A stretch of DNA of 11,890 nt from an uncultured Clostridia bacterium (GCA_946620335.1 CAMONF010000133.1:1-11890), one strand, 5' to 3'; numbered from the stretch's first letter, positions 1-5,864 are shown. The notes: generated by a model from the sequence alone, not told the origin. Translations and numbers: made by a program.

Positions 1-2
1 GC

Positions 3-194
3 GAGACCATCTGCTATGCTGTCATTTTCCTCCTGTTGGTCACCGTCAGCGTCGAGAAGTACTCCGACCTGGACCACCGTGCCATCCGTCAGGACCAGGG
101 CAACCCGGAGACTACACCCCTCAAGGCCGACGCCAAGCTCCTCGAGGAGTACAACCGCCTCCGTCAGGCGAAGGGCAAGGACCCGGTGAGGTGA
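3..194 (+). CDS. C-terminal fragment of a membrane transporter, probably MFS/GPH type (partial, 5' end outside window)
   Basis: The frame is open from the first full codon at position 3 to TGA at 192-194, giving 63 residues. The first ~16 residues (TICYAVIFLLLVTVSV) form a hydrophobic membrane segment. They are followed by VEKYSDLDHRAIRQDQ and a charged tail ending AKGKDPVR. A last transmembrane helix, a 'VEK' boundary and a charged cytoplasmic tail are usual at the C-terminus of glycoside-pentoside-hexuronide (GPH) and related MFS sugar:cation symporters, which is why I favour that family. The fragment is too short to prove it, and another polytopic membrane protein is possible. Codon use (GAC, CTC, CGT, AAG rich) fits a genuine gene. 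It ends 15 bases before a large palindromic element. Confidence 0.45.
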   Translation, partial: ETICYAVIFLLLVTVSVEKYSDLDHRAIRQDQGNPETTPLKADAKLLEEYNRLRQAKGKDPVR

Positions 195-208
195 GCCCAT
201 CCCCCGGG

Positions 209-456
209 GCGGGCAAGGGAGGCGGTTGCTCTGGCAGGGACTGGCCCCCAGATATCTCCTCTCTTCGGGACGCTCCCGCTCGCTCGGACTGGCAGCGGTA
301 CCCGTGGGACGGGGCGGTTCCGCTGGAACTCGCCCTCGCCCCACTTAAGAAACCTGCCCTTTGGGCAGGTTTCAAGTACCGGCCGTCCTCGGACGCCCTC
401 AGAGAGGAGAAATCTGGGTGCCAGCCCCATGCCAAAGCAGCCGTCACCTTGCCCAC
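209..456. repeat. Large imperfect palindrome with two internal hairpins (three-way-junction layout)
   Basis: Arm 209-302 matches the reverse complement of arm 373-456 at roughly 80% by eye, including GGGCAAGG, TGGCA, a 17-of-18 block around CCCAGATnTCTCCTCTCT, and CGGTAC at the inner end. Between the arms lie two more hairpins: 304-344 (GTGGG...TTCC / GGAA...CCCAC, centred on 322-324) and a perfect 10-bp stem at 350-359/363-372. Drawn as RNA it is a long stem closing a junction with two branches. It fills most of the gap between the transporter end and the phosphatase gene, and no credible gene lies in it. Open frames on both strands here are symmetric by-products of the palindrome. It could be a degenerate MITE-like element or a structured RNA. 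Confidence 0.75.
350..372 (+). terminator. Perfect 10-bp hairpin, terminator-like, inside the palindrome
   Basis: AAACCTGCCC (350-359) and GGGCAGGTTT (363-372) pair perfectly around a TTT loop. No long T run follows (only the TTT in the stem, then CAAG), so it is a weak intrinsic terminator at best and may simply be a branch of the surrounding element. Confidence 0.4.
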
Positions 457-498
457 TGGCCCACGCTTTCTGGGAATGTTGGACAGTATCCACTAAAG

Positions 499-530
499 AA
501 GCCCTCGGCATTGAAGCCGGAGGCTTTTTT
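499..530 (+). terminator. Rho-independent terminator upstream of the phosphatase gene
   Basis: AAGCCCTCGGC (499-509) pairs with GCCGGAGGCTT (516-526) through an offset bulge, and the stem runs into a T6 tract (525-530). It would end transcription from the upstream transporter and the palindrome before the next gene. Confidence 0.7.
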
Positions 531-571
531 GTGTTACACTTCTTTTATTAAGTATGGAGAGGGAGAAAGGT

Positions 572-1315
572 ATGAGACTGCTGATTATAAGGCATGGAGA
601 TCCGGATTATGTGAATGACTCGCTGACCGAGCGGGGACGCAGAGAGGCGGAGGCGCTGGGGAGGTATTTGAAGGGTGTTGAGATTGATAAGGCGTATGTG
701 TCGCCGCTGGGAAGGGCTGCGCTGACGGCGGAGCTGGGGCTGGCCTATAAGGGGCTGGTTCCGGAAATGAAGCCATGGCTTCGGGAATTCAGTCCGCTGA
801 TTGACCGGCCGGATGCAAGGGACAGGAAGCATATTGTCTGGGACTGGCTGCCGGAGGACTGGACAGCGGAGCCGCTCTTTTTTGATAAGGACCGGTGGTG
901 CGATGTGCCGGTCATGAAGGATGGGAAGGTCCGGGAGGAGTACGAGTGGGTCCGGGACGGGATTGATGAGCTTTTGGAGGAGCATGGGTACAGGCGGAAG
1001 GGGCTCATTTACGAGAGCGTGAGGCCGAATCATGAGACGGTGGCTCTGTTTTGCCATCTGGGCGTGAGCTATGTGATCCTTTCGAGGCTGCTGAACGTGT
1101 CGCCTATGGTGCTTTGGCACGGGTTTTCTACTGCGCCGACGTCGATCATCAGCGTGTATACGGAGGAGAGGCGACCAGGGAAGGCTTACTTCAGGGTGAA
1201 TAGTTTTGGAGCAGTGCCGCACCTTATAGCGGAGGGAATTGTGCCTTCGAAGAGGGCCAGGTATGTGGAGTGCTTTGGGGATGACGAGACCGGGTTTGAG
1301 AGGTCATTCAAGTGA
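572..1315 (+). CDS. Histidine phosphatase family protein (phosphoglycerate mutase-like)
   Basis: The protein has 247 residues and a branch-2H phosphatase fold. The N-terminal strand reads LLIIRHGDPDY with phospho-acceptor His8 in RHG. Arg48 in SPLGRA binds phosphate, Glu72 in LREFSPL is the likely acid, and the second core histidine is His162 in FCHLGVSY. The family forms a phosphohistidine and hydrolyses or moves phosphate on small phosphorylated metabolites; the substrate cannot be read here. The ATG at 572 is chosen over the in-frame ATG at 554 because GGAGAGGGAGAAAGG lies just before it and it puts the RHG strand at the N-terminus as usual. It stands alone behind a terminator. Codon use (AGG, GGG, CTG, GCG) differs from the GGC/ATC/GTC-rich genes downstream. 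Family certain, function open. Confidence 0.85.
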   Translation: MRLLIIRHGDPDYVNDSLTERGRREAEALGRYLKGVEIDKAYVSPLGRAALTAELGLAYKGLVPEMKPWLREFSPLIDRPDARDRKHIVWDWLPEDWTAEPLFFDKDRWCDVPVMKDGKVREEYEWVRDGIDELLEEHGYRRKGLIYESVRPNHETVALFCHLGVSYVILSRLLNVSPMVLWHGFSTAPTSIISVYTEERRPGKAYFRVNSFGAVPHLIAEGIVPSKRARYVECFGDDETGFERSFK

Positions 1316-1453
1316 ATGCATCAGGGCATGGATGCTACAGAAGAGAGGTTGCTGGATGACTGGGTCTTGATGAAAGCACACCTTGGCCGAATCAGCCTAT
1401 AGCCGCGAGCAATGGAAAAGGACAGTGACGGCCCGTTCTTCCTGTATCCGGAA

Positions 1454-1506
1454 AGCTGCGGCAGGTCGGGCAAAAAACAGCTGCGGCAGGTCGGGCAAAA
1501 ACAGCT
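1454..1506 (+). repeat. Two tandem copies of a 25/24-bp unit in the MATE leader
   Basis: The units at 1454-1478 and 1479-1502 are identical (core GCTGCGGCAGGTCGGGC) except that the A run is six in the first and five in the second. The start of a third copy (AGCT) follows. Each copy holds TCGGGCAA (1466-1473, 1491-1498), the exact reverse complement of TTGCCCGA at 1594-1601 in the downstream terminator stem. The earlier part of this gap, 1316-1453, shows no gene or convincing signal. Confidence 0.85.
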
Positions 1507-1590
1507 TGACTTTATTGGTTTCAGGGTGGTAGTATAAGCACCGGACGCCAAAGCGGCGGTCCGATCGAATATTGTGTAGCGAATGACAGT

Positions 1591-1640
1591 GTGTTGCCCG
1601 AGACGGCGTAAATCCAGCTCGGGAGCACACGTTTTTTTTT
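1591..1640 (+). terminator. Rho-independent terminator directly before the MATE ribosome site
   Basis: GTGTTGCCCGAG (1591-1602) pairs with CTCGGGAGCACAC (1618-1630): CCCGAG/CTCGGG and GTGT/ACAC with a small internal mismatch. A T9 run follows (1632-1640). It ends one base before the AAGGAGGG ribosome site, so it must be conditional or the MATE gene would be silent from any upstream promoter. Confidence 0.8.
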
Positions 1641-1655
1641 CAAGGAGGGAGTCAG

Positions 1656-3011
1656 ATGGATAAACAGAACAAGATGGCTGTCATGCCGATGCGAAAGCTG
1701 CTCTATACCATGGCTGTGCCGCTCATGCTTTCGCTTCTCATCCAGTCTCTGTACAACATTGTGGACAGCATGTTCGTGGCCAGGCTTTCGGAGAAGGCGC
1801 TGGCGGCTACTTCCCTGGTCTATGCGGTCCAGTTCCTCATGATTGCCATCGGCGTGGGCACGGCGGTGGGGTTGAATGCGCTTTTATCCAGAAAAATCGG
1901 CCAGAAGAGGGTGGATGAGGCCTGCCGGGCTGCTACCACCGGACTTATCCTTATGGTGGCGACGTCAGCGGTCTTTTCTCTTGTCGGTATCTTTTTCTCG
2001 GATAGTCTTGCGCATGCCATGACGACGGATCCCGAGCTGCAGGAATTGTGCGCCAGCTACATGTCCGTCAACCTGGTCTTTTGCTGGGGGATTTTTATTC
2101 AGACCTACGGCCAGCGCCTCCTTCAGGCGGTCGGGGATACGGTGCTGTCCATGATCTCCCTGATTATAGGTGCTGTGATCAACATTATCCTCGACCCGAT
2201 CATGATTTTCGGACTTTTGGGTTGCCCGGCTATGGGTATCCGGGGCGCGGCCATCGCGACGGTCATCGGGCAGATGGCGGGGGCAGCAGCGGCTCTCATT
2301 TTCAACAGAGTGAGGAATCCGCTGATCCACGTCCGGATCAAGGGGTATCGATTCGTATGGTCGGATGTTCTGGCCATCTACCAGGTGGGGCTGCCGACCA
2401 TCGTCATGCAGGCGATCGGCAGCGTCATGACGTTCTCGGTCAACGCCATCCTGATGGGCGTGTCCTCCACGGCGGTGGCCTTTTTCGGCATCTACTACAA
2501 GCTGCAGAACTTTCTCATGATGCCCATGAACGGTCTGGGGCAGGCGGCTATACCAGTGGTCGGCTACAATTATGGCGCGGGAAATGAAGACCGCATCCGT
2601 AAGGCCTGGAAGGTCCTCATTCCCACGGGCGTCGTGTTCGCCCTCTGCGGCACAGCCGTATTCATGCTTTTCCCGAAACAGCTCCTCGGCCTGTTCGCGG
2701 CTGGAGAGGGGATGCTTGCCATCGGCGTTCCCGCCCTGCGGATCGTATCGGCGACCTTTCTCTGCTCGACCGTGACCATTCTCTGCGGCTATTTTGCATC
2801 GGGACTGGGCAATGGGTTGGTGAACATGATAGGCGGCGCGATCCGGCAGCTGGTCCTTCTGGTTCCGGGGATTATTTTGCTGCTGAAGATGTTCGGCATC
2901 TCCGGTGTCTGGTATGCCTTCTGGATTTCCGAGACAGCTGCTGTTGCGGTGAGCCTTGTGATGGTGAAGCGGGAGATGAGAAGAAAGCTGACAGGCAGTA
3001 CAAATCCATAA
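1656..3011 (+). CDS. MATE family multidrug/cation efflux transporter
   Basis: The 451-residue product has about twelve hydrophobic segments, the normal length and topology for the family. It exports organic cations or drugs across the cytoplasmic membrane, driven by Na+ or H+. Family features include the N-terminal MPMRKLLYTMAVPLMLSLLIQSLYNIVDSMFVARL, the repeated-half motif GLGQAAIPVVGYNYGAGN near residue 300, and LYNIVD in helix 1. Overall it looks most like the MepA-type branch of Bacillota. The ATG at 1656 follows AAGGAGGG (1642-1649). The gene stands alone behind a conditional-looking terminator, so its expression is probably ligand-gated at the RNA level. Individual substrates cannot be told from sequence; guanidine-like compounds are a guess from the leader only. 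Confidence 0.92.
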   Translation: MDKQNKMAVMPMRKLLYTMAVPLMLSLLIQSLYNIVDSMFVARLSEKALAATSLVYAVQFLMIAIGVGTAVGLNALLSRKIGQKRVDEACRAATTGLILMVATSAVFSLVGIFFSDSLAHAMTTDPELQELCASYMSVNLVFCWGIFIQTYGQRLLQAVGDTVLSMISLIIGAVINIILDPIMIFGLLGCPAMGIRGAAIATVIGQMAGAAAALIFNRVRNPLIHVRIKGYRFVWSDVLAIYQVGLPTIVMQAIGSVMTFSVNAILMGVSSTAVAFFGIYYKLQNFLMMPMNGLGQAAIPVVGYNYGAGNEDRIRKAWKVLIPTGVVFALCGTAVFMLFPKQLLGLFAAGEGMLAIGVPALRIVSATFLCSTVTILCGYFASGLGNGLVNMIGGAIRQLVLLVPGIILLLKMFGISGVWYAFWISETAAVAVSLVMVKREMRRKLTGSTNP

Positions 3012-3033
3012 GAAGAAAGTCCCAATATAATGA

Positions 3034-3135
3034 GGACAGGAGCAGTATGCCCAGATCCCCATGGCGGTGGTCGGCATCGTCATGAAGTTCTTCCAGATCG
3101 TGATTTCTGTCTCCGTGGGCATGGCTGCCGGCTGA
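3034..3135 (+). pseudogene. Remnant of a second MATE transporter gene
   Basis: Between TGA (3031-3033) and TGA (3133-3135) one frame reads GQEQYAQIPMAVVGIVMKFF and continues QIVISVSVGMAAG. This matches the MATE stretch between the middle helices, just before the conserved 'P-V-x-G-Y-N-x-G-A-G' motif, and corresponds to roughly residues 270-300 of the intact gene beside it. It has no start or RBS and stops where the conserved glycine-rich motif should begin. The wording differs from the intact neighbour, so it is a decayed paralogue, not a fresh partial duplication. Confidence 0.65.
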
Positions 3136-3144
3136 ACTCCATAT

Positions 3145-3184
3145 AAAAACACCGCCGGTCCACACGAACCAGCGGTGTTTTTTT
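3145..3184. terminator. Bidirectional terminator between convergent MATE and isomerase genes
   Basis: AAAACACCGC (3146-3155) pairs perfectly with GCGGTGTTTT (3172-3181). There are T residues after the stem on the plus strand and the A run gives a T run on the minus strand, so it can serve both converging transcripts. Confidence 0.85.
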
Positions 3185-3218
3185 CATTTTGCAAATCAGA
3201 ACCACAGAATCCTGCGGG

Positions 3219-3683
3219 TCAATCTTTGACCGGCACACAGTGGCGGTCGTTGATATCCTTAACTTTGTTCACCCGGCGGACGTACTTGTCGGCGGTGAAG
3301 GCGTCGGTGGTCATCCAGGTTTTGACGATCTCGGTGGAGATCAGGGTGCCGATGATCTTGGCGCCCAGGCAGAGGACGTTGGTGTCGTTGTGCTGGCGGG
3401 AGAGGGCGGCGCACAGGGGGTCCTGGCAGACTGCGGCGTAGATGCCGTTGATTTTGTTGGCGATCATGGCGCTGCCGTAGCCTACGCCGTCGACGAAGAT
3501 GCCCCGGTCGCACTCGCCTTTGGCGACCGCCAGGGCGGCGGGGTAGACGTAGTCCGGGAGGTCGGCGGCATTCTCGTCGTAGGTGCCGAAGTCTACGACT
3601 TCATGTCCCATTGCTTCAAGCTGCTTTTTGATTTCATTTTTCATGCGGGTGCCCGCATGGTCGTTGGCCATGGCGATCTTCAT
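3219..3683 (-). CDS. RpiB/LacA/LacB family sugar-phosphate isomerase with substituted active-site cysteine
   Basis: The 154-residue protein has the typical family length. The fold signature is clear: KIAMANDHAG at the start (Asp8, His9), HEVVDFGTY, DYVYP, IANKINGIYAAVCQDPLCA, and the RQHNDTNVLCLGAKIIG block with His98. Family members interconvert aldose and ketose phosphates, such as ribose-5-phosphate/ribulose-5-phosphate or galactose-6-phosphate/tagatose-6-phosphate. The loop that carries the catalytic Cys in RpiB (CGTG) reads DGVGYGS here, with Asp65 in the Cys place, which recalls LacA subunits and suggests another substrate. The start is the ATG at 3681-3683, eight bases after AGGAGG on the minus strand; an in-frame ATG six codons upstream overlaps that site. 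It is transcribed divergently from the beta-sandwich gene and ends at a shared terminator. Confidence 0.88.
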   Translation of the reverse strand: MKIAMANDHAGTRMKNEIKKQLEAMGHEVVDFGTYDENAADLPDYVYPAALAVAKGECDRGIFVDGVGYGSAMIANKINGIYAAVCQDPLCAALSRQHNDTNVLCLGAKIIGTLISTEIVKTWMTTDAFTADKYVRRVNKVKDINDRHCVPVKD

Positions 3684-3759
3684 GGTGAAATCCTCCTGCA
3701 TTTAAGATTGATAACGGAGACTTGCCGGTCTAGTCAGGACTGGCCTTTTAAAGTGCTGT

Positions 3760-3773
3760 AAAACAGCTGTTTT
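3760..3773. promoter_or_regulatory. Perfect 14-bp palindrome, candidate operator
   Basis: AAAACAGCTGTTTT is a perfect palindrome starting one base downstream of the -10 box of the minus-strand isomerase promoter, overlapping its expected transcription start. Position and symmetry fit a dimeric repressor site. The regulator is unknown. Confidence 0.45.
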
Positions 3774-3774
3774 C

Positions 3775-3803
3775 ATTGTAACAAATGCCCCCGCCCTGCG
3801 CAA
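3775..3803 (-). promoter_or_regulatory. Promoter of the isomerase gene
   Basis: On the minus strand: -35 TTGCGC (3803-3798), a 17-bp spacer, -10 TACAAT (3780-3775), with a TG one base before the -10 (extended -10). The leader to the ATG would be about 85 nt. Confidence 0.55.
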
Positions 3804-3818
3804 TACAGGGAACACCCG

Positions 3819-3847
3819 TTGCGGACAGGGATTTTTTAAGGTAAGAT
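3819..3847 (+). promoter_or_regulatory. Promoter of the DUF1080-like gene
   Basis: -35 TTGCGG (3819-3824), a 17-bp spacer, -10 TAAGAT (3842-3847). It lies 16 bp from the -35 of the divergent isomerase promoter, so the two could be co-regulated. Confidence 0.5.
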
Positions 3848-3861
3848 AGAAGCAGCAAAGC

Positions 3862-3905
3862 GGCACCCGCGGCTGGGGATACGAAAATCCTTCGCTGAGG
3901 GTGCC
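3862..3905 (+). promoter_or_regulatory. Hairpin in the 5' leader of the DUF1080-like gene
   Basis: GGCACCC (3862-3868) pairs with GGGTGCC (3899-3905), enclosing an inner GGGGAT/ATCC stem. It begins within about 10 nt of the predicted transcription start. A shorter AGCCG/CGGCT hairpin lies just downstream, before the ribosome site. It may stabilise or regulate the mRNA; no known riboswitch was recognised. Confidence 0.35.
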
Positions 3906-3970
3906 AATCAGTTAAAGGCAATGGAAGCCGGGCAGCGGCTCGTCACTATATAGGGGAGAAAGGGGAGAAA

Positions 3971-4600
3971 ATGACAAAGATTTTTGACTGGAAGAGAACG
4001 CAGATAAAGGAATCCTTCGTCCACACCTCCGTGACGGAGCTGGACGGAAAGCCCTGCCTCAGGGTCACCAAGCATGAGGACAAGCTGAACGAATACGACG
4101 AGAATACCTACGCGAAGGTGGCCGGCATTGACTTCCACAATGGAACCATCGAGGTCACTATGCTCGCCAGGCTTCTCCCGGACGCGCCGGTCCTGGCCAG
4201 AGGCTTCATCGGCATCGCTTTTCGGATCAACGAGGACGATACGGCCTTCGAATCCTACTATGTGCGCCCGACCAACGGGATCCGGGTCACAAAAGACCCG
4301 GTCCGCCAGTCCCACGGGACCCAGTATTTTTCCTATCCGACCTATACCTTTGAGTATTTCCGCTCGCATGGCATTACAAAGTATGACTCGAAGGCAGATA
4401 TCGCCCTTGATGAGTGGATTAGCCTGAAGGCCGTGATCGAAGGGGAGCGGGCTGTATTTTACGTGAATGACATGGAAAAGCCTGCCCTTGTCGTGGACAG
4501 GCTGATTCGTGGGGCGGACGCCCGCGGCGGGATCGGTCTTTTCGTCGATATCGGTACGGAGGCGTATTTCAGGGATCTTAAGGTGACGAAGGCTGACTGA
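3971..4600 (+). CDS. DUF1080/LamG-like concanavalin A-type beta-sandwich protein, cytoplasmic
   Basis: The 209-residue protein has no signal peptide and no membrane segment. The pattern FHNGTIEVTMLARL (residues ~55-68), RGFIGIAFRINEDDTAFESYYVRP, WISLKAVIEGERAVFYVND, and a closing GGIGLFVDIGTEAYFRDLKV is that of the jelly-roll domain found in DUF1080 (3-keto-disaccharide hydrolase) and LamG-like proteins. Those domains bind or cleave carbohydrates. Here the domain is the whole protein and it lacks an export signal, so it would act on an internal, perhaps imported, sugar. The ATG follows GGGGAGAAA. The gene runs alone between a divergent isomerase gene and a convergent AraC gene. Its last 13 codons form the first unit of a 40-bp tandem repeat that continues past the stop. 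Activity is unproven. Confidence 0.65.
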   Translation: MTKIFDWKRTQIKESFVHTSVTELDGKPCLRVTKHEDKLNEYDENTYAKVAGIDFHNGTIEVTMLARLLPDAPVLARGFIGIAFRINEDDTAFESYYVRPTNGIRVTKDPVRQSHGTQYFSYPTYTFEYFRSHGITKYDSKADIALDEWISLKAVIEGERAVFYVNDMEKPALVVDRLIRGADARGGIGLFVDIGTEAYFRDLKVTKAD

Positions 4601-4719
4601 GGCGTTTTTCAGAGATCTTTAGGTGACGAAGGCTGGCTAAGGCACCTTCAGAAATCTTAAGGTGACGAAGGCTGACTGAGGTGTTTTTCTGGAATCTTAA
4701 GGTGACGAAGGTTGACTGC
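4561..4719 (+). repeat. Four tandem 39/40-bp units beginning in the end of the upstream gene
   Basis: The units are 4561-4600, 4601-4640, 4641-4679 and 4680-4719. All share ATCTTAAGGTGACGAAGG (the second has one change) and the GCTGACTGA-type end. Unit 1 is coding (the final YFRDLKVTKAD and stop); units 2-4 lie after the stop codon. Because the period is 40 bp the copies fall in different frames and do not extend the protein. The last copy ends five bases before the AraC stop codon. It looks like slippage or unequal-crossover expansion of a gene end. Confidence 0.9.
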
Positions 4720-4724
4720 GGCTC

Positions 4725-5765
4725 TCATCCCTGCCGGGACTTAAATTCCTTCGGCGAGCAGCCGTAGAATTCCCGGAACTTGATGTAAAAATAGGACTCA
4801 TTGGCGAGACCGCACCTGGGTATGATTTCATGGATGGGCAGGCTGCTGTTCTTTAGCAGGACGGCGGCGTGCTCCATTCTTTTTTCCAGGATGAGGTCCT
4901 TAAAGTTCATGCCGGTCCCCTCCTTGATCATCCGGCTCAGGTAGGACCGGTTGTAGCCAAGAGAGTCGGCCAGTTCCTCCAGGGTCAGGGTGCGGTAGTC
5001 TGTGGCGATGCGGGAGAGAATTGCGGCCAGCTGGTAGCTGTGACGGCTCTCCGGAGTCTGCAGGAATTCGTAGCCGCAGCCCAACATTTCAAAGAGGAGG
5101 AGCTTAATGTAGGATTCAATCATTTCTCCTCCATAAGGCGAAGGGTCAATATACTCGCAGAGCATGTCCTCCATGAGATGACGGATCCGGTCATTGTCAC
5201 CGCCGTGAAAGATGATGTAATTCTGAGGGTTCTTATTTCCGCATATGTAGTTGGTGATGAAGCGGGCGATGAGGCCGCCGGAGACATCGTCCAGCACGCT
5301 TTTCAGCAGATACTCCTTCTCGAACATAATCGTGAAGACCAGGTCCTCCCGGTTGTGGAGAAACTGGGAGAAGACAAATCCGTTGCTCAGGAGACACAGG
5401 TCGTTGGCGCGGAGGTAAAAATCCGTCTCAAAAGTCCGGATGTGCGTTTGTCCTGAGTATACGTAGCGGATGGAAATGAAATCCGCGTAGGCCGGCGGCT
5501 CCTGGTAAAAACGGGAGGCTTTTTTGAGGAGGAGGAGCGATTGATGGCGGCTCCTCTCGAGCTTTCCCCAGATCGTCCCGTCCGGGCGGCCGGCAGGAAG
5601 CTGAAAAAAGGTGCTGGGAAGGTGATAGACTCCCCTTTCATCCCGCATACCGAGACGGTCCAGCTCCTCGTAGAAACGGCTGGGCACTGTCTGCCCGGTC
5701 AGAAAACGTTCCTCCTCCGCGGTGGCCAGATCGTAGAGATGGGACAGTAGTTCGCAGCGCAGCAT
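4725..5765 (-). CDS. AraC family transcriptional regulator of the PTS/glycosidase locus
   Basis: The 346-residue protein has the classic AraC layout. An N-terminal ~240-residue effector region includes a probable cupin-like part (IRTFETDFYLRANDLCLLSN). The C-terminal DNA-binding domain has two helix-turn-helix motifs, the first around LTLEELADSLGYNRSYLSRM and the second around IHEIIPRCGLANESYFYIKF, followed by the typical REFYGCSPKEFK. The start follows AGGAGA seven bases upstream. It is divergent from the PTS gene with 137 bp between start codons, so it very probably controls the PTS, deacetylase and GH1 genes, usually as a sugar-responsive activator or dual regulator. ChbR, also AraC-type, plays this role in the enterobacterial chitobiose operon. 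The N-terminal part has no recognisable specificity motif, so the inducer is unknown. Confidence 0.88.
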   Translation of the reverse strand: MLRCELLSHLYDLATAEEERFLTGQTVPSRFYEELDRLGMRDERGVYHLPSTFFQLPAGRPDGTIWGKLERSRHQSLLLLKKASRFYQEPPAYADFISIRYVYSGQTHIRTFETDFYLRANDLCLLSNGFVFSQFLHNREDLVFTIMFEKEYLLKSVLDDVSGGLIARFITNYICGNKNPQNYIIFHGGDNDRIRHLMEDMLCEYIDPSPYGGEMIESYIKLLLFEMLGCGYEFLQTPESRHSYQLAAILSRIATDYRTLTLEELADSLGYNRSYLSRMIKEGTGMNFKDLILEKRMEHAAVLLKNSSLPIHEIIPRCGLANESYFYIKFREFYGCSPKEFKSRQG

Positions 5766-5822
5766 ATCTTCTCCTAAAAAGTAAAAAATTGTTGGTAAAT
5801 AAGTGGAACCGGGTCATAACAA

Positions 5823-5837
5823 TCTCTGCGTTTTCAG
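5823..5837. promoter_or_regulatory. Possible cre site (CcpA catabolite repression)
   Basis: On the minus strand CTGAAAACGCAGAGA fits the WTGNAANCGNWNNCW pattern with two mismatches. It lies in the divergent AraC/PTS promoter region, where CcpA control would be expected for a PTS operon, but the match is imperfect. Confidence 0.3.
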
Positions 5838-5864
5838 GATATCATGGATACAACAAGAAGACAA
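5836..5864 (-). promoter_or_regulatory. Candidate promoter of the AraC regulator
   Basis: On the minus strand: -35 TTGTCT (5864-5859), a 17-bp spacer, -10 TATCCT (5841-5836). No equally good promoter was found for the divergent PTS gene, as is common for activator-dependent promoters. Confidence 0.4.

Larger units (their letters stand above)
1454..1641 (+). promoter_or_regulatory. Candidate riboswitch/attenuator leader of the MATE gene (possibly guanidine-IV/mepA type)
   Basis: In order the region holds the duplicated TCGGGCAA, then a compact domain of two adjacent hairpins, then a terminator whose 5' arm contains TTGCCCGA. The hairpins are GGTG (1525-1528)/CACC (1539-1542), and CGGACGCC (1542-1549) with GGCGGTCCG (1555-1563) around AAAGC, with one bulged G. 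TCGGGCAA pairing with TTGCCCGA would close a stem around the domain and dissolve the terminator, which is the layout of a transcriptional ON switch. Guanidine-IV (mepA) riboswitches are known to control MATE genes in Clostridia by termination. I could not check the consensus, so that identity is inference. An alternative is a promoter reading TTGACT (1506-1511), 18 bp, TAGTAT (1530-1535), which would start transcription inside the domain. Confidence 0.5.

Noticed and set aside
209..456. 6S RNA or SRP RNA for the long palindrome
   Set aside because: No SRP core such as GTCAGGTCCGGAAGGAAGC is present, and the near-continuous long stem with two branches does not match the 6S central-bubble form.
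164..511. Open frames on both strands across 121-511
   Set aside because: They mirror each other because the DNA is a palindrome; composition is low-complexity (Pro, Arg, Gly, Ser) and there is no ribosome site or family match.
1965..3194. 409-aa minus-strand open frame opposite the MATE gene
   Set aside because: Arg/His/Pro/Asp-rich antisense shadow of a clear plus-strand membrane protein.
3943..3966. T7-like promoter text (TCACTATATAGGGGAGA)
   Set aside because: Partial chance resemblance; it lacks the TAATACGAC half, there is no phage context, and it doubles as the ribosome-site region.
4561..4719. CRISPR array
   Set aside because: Units are contiguous with no unique spacers, diverge from each other, and start within a coding sequence; no cas gene is present.
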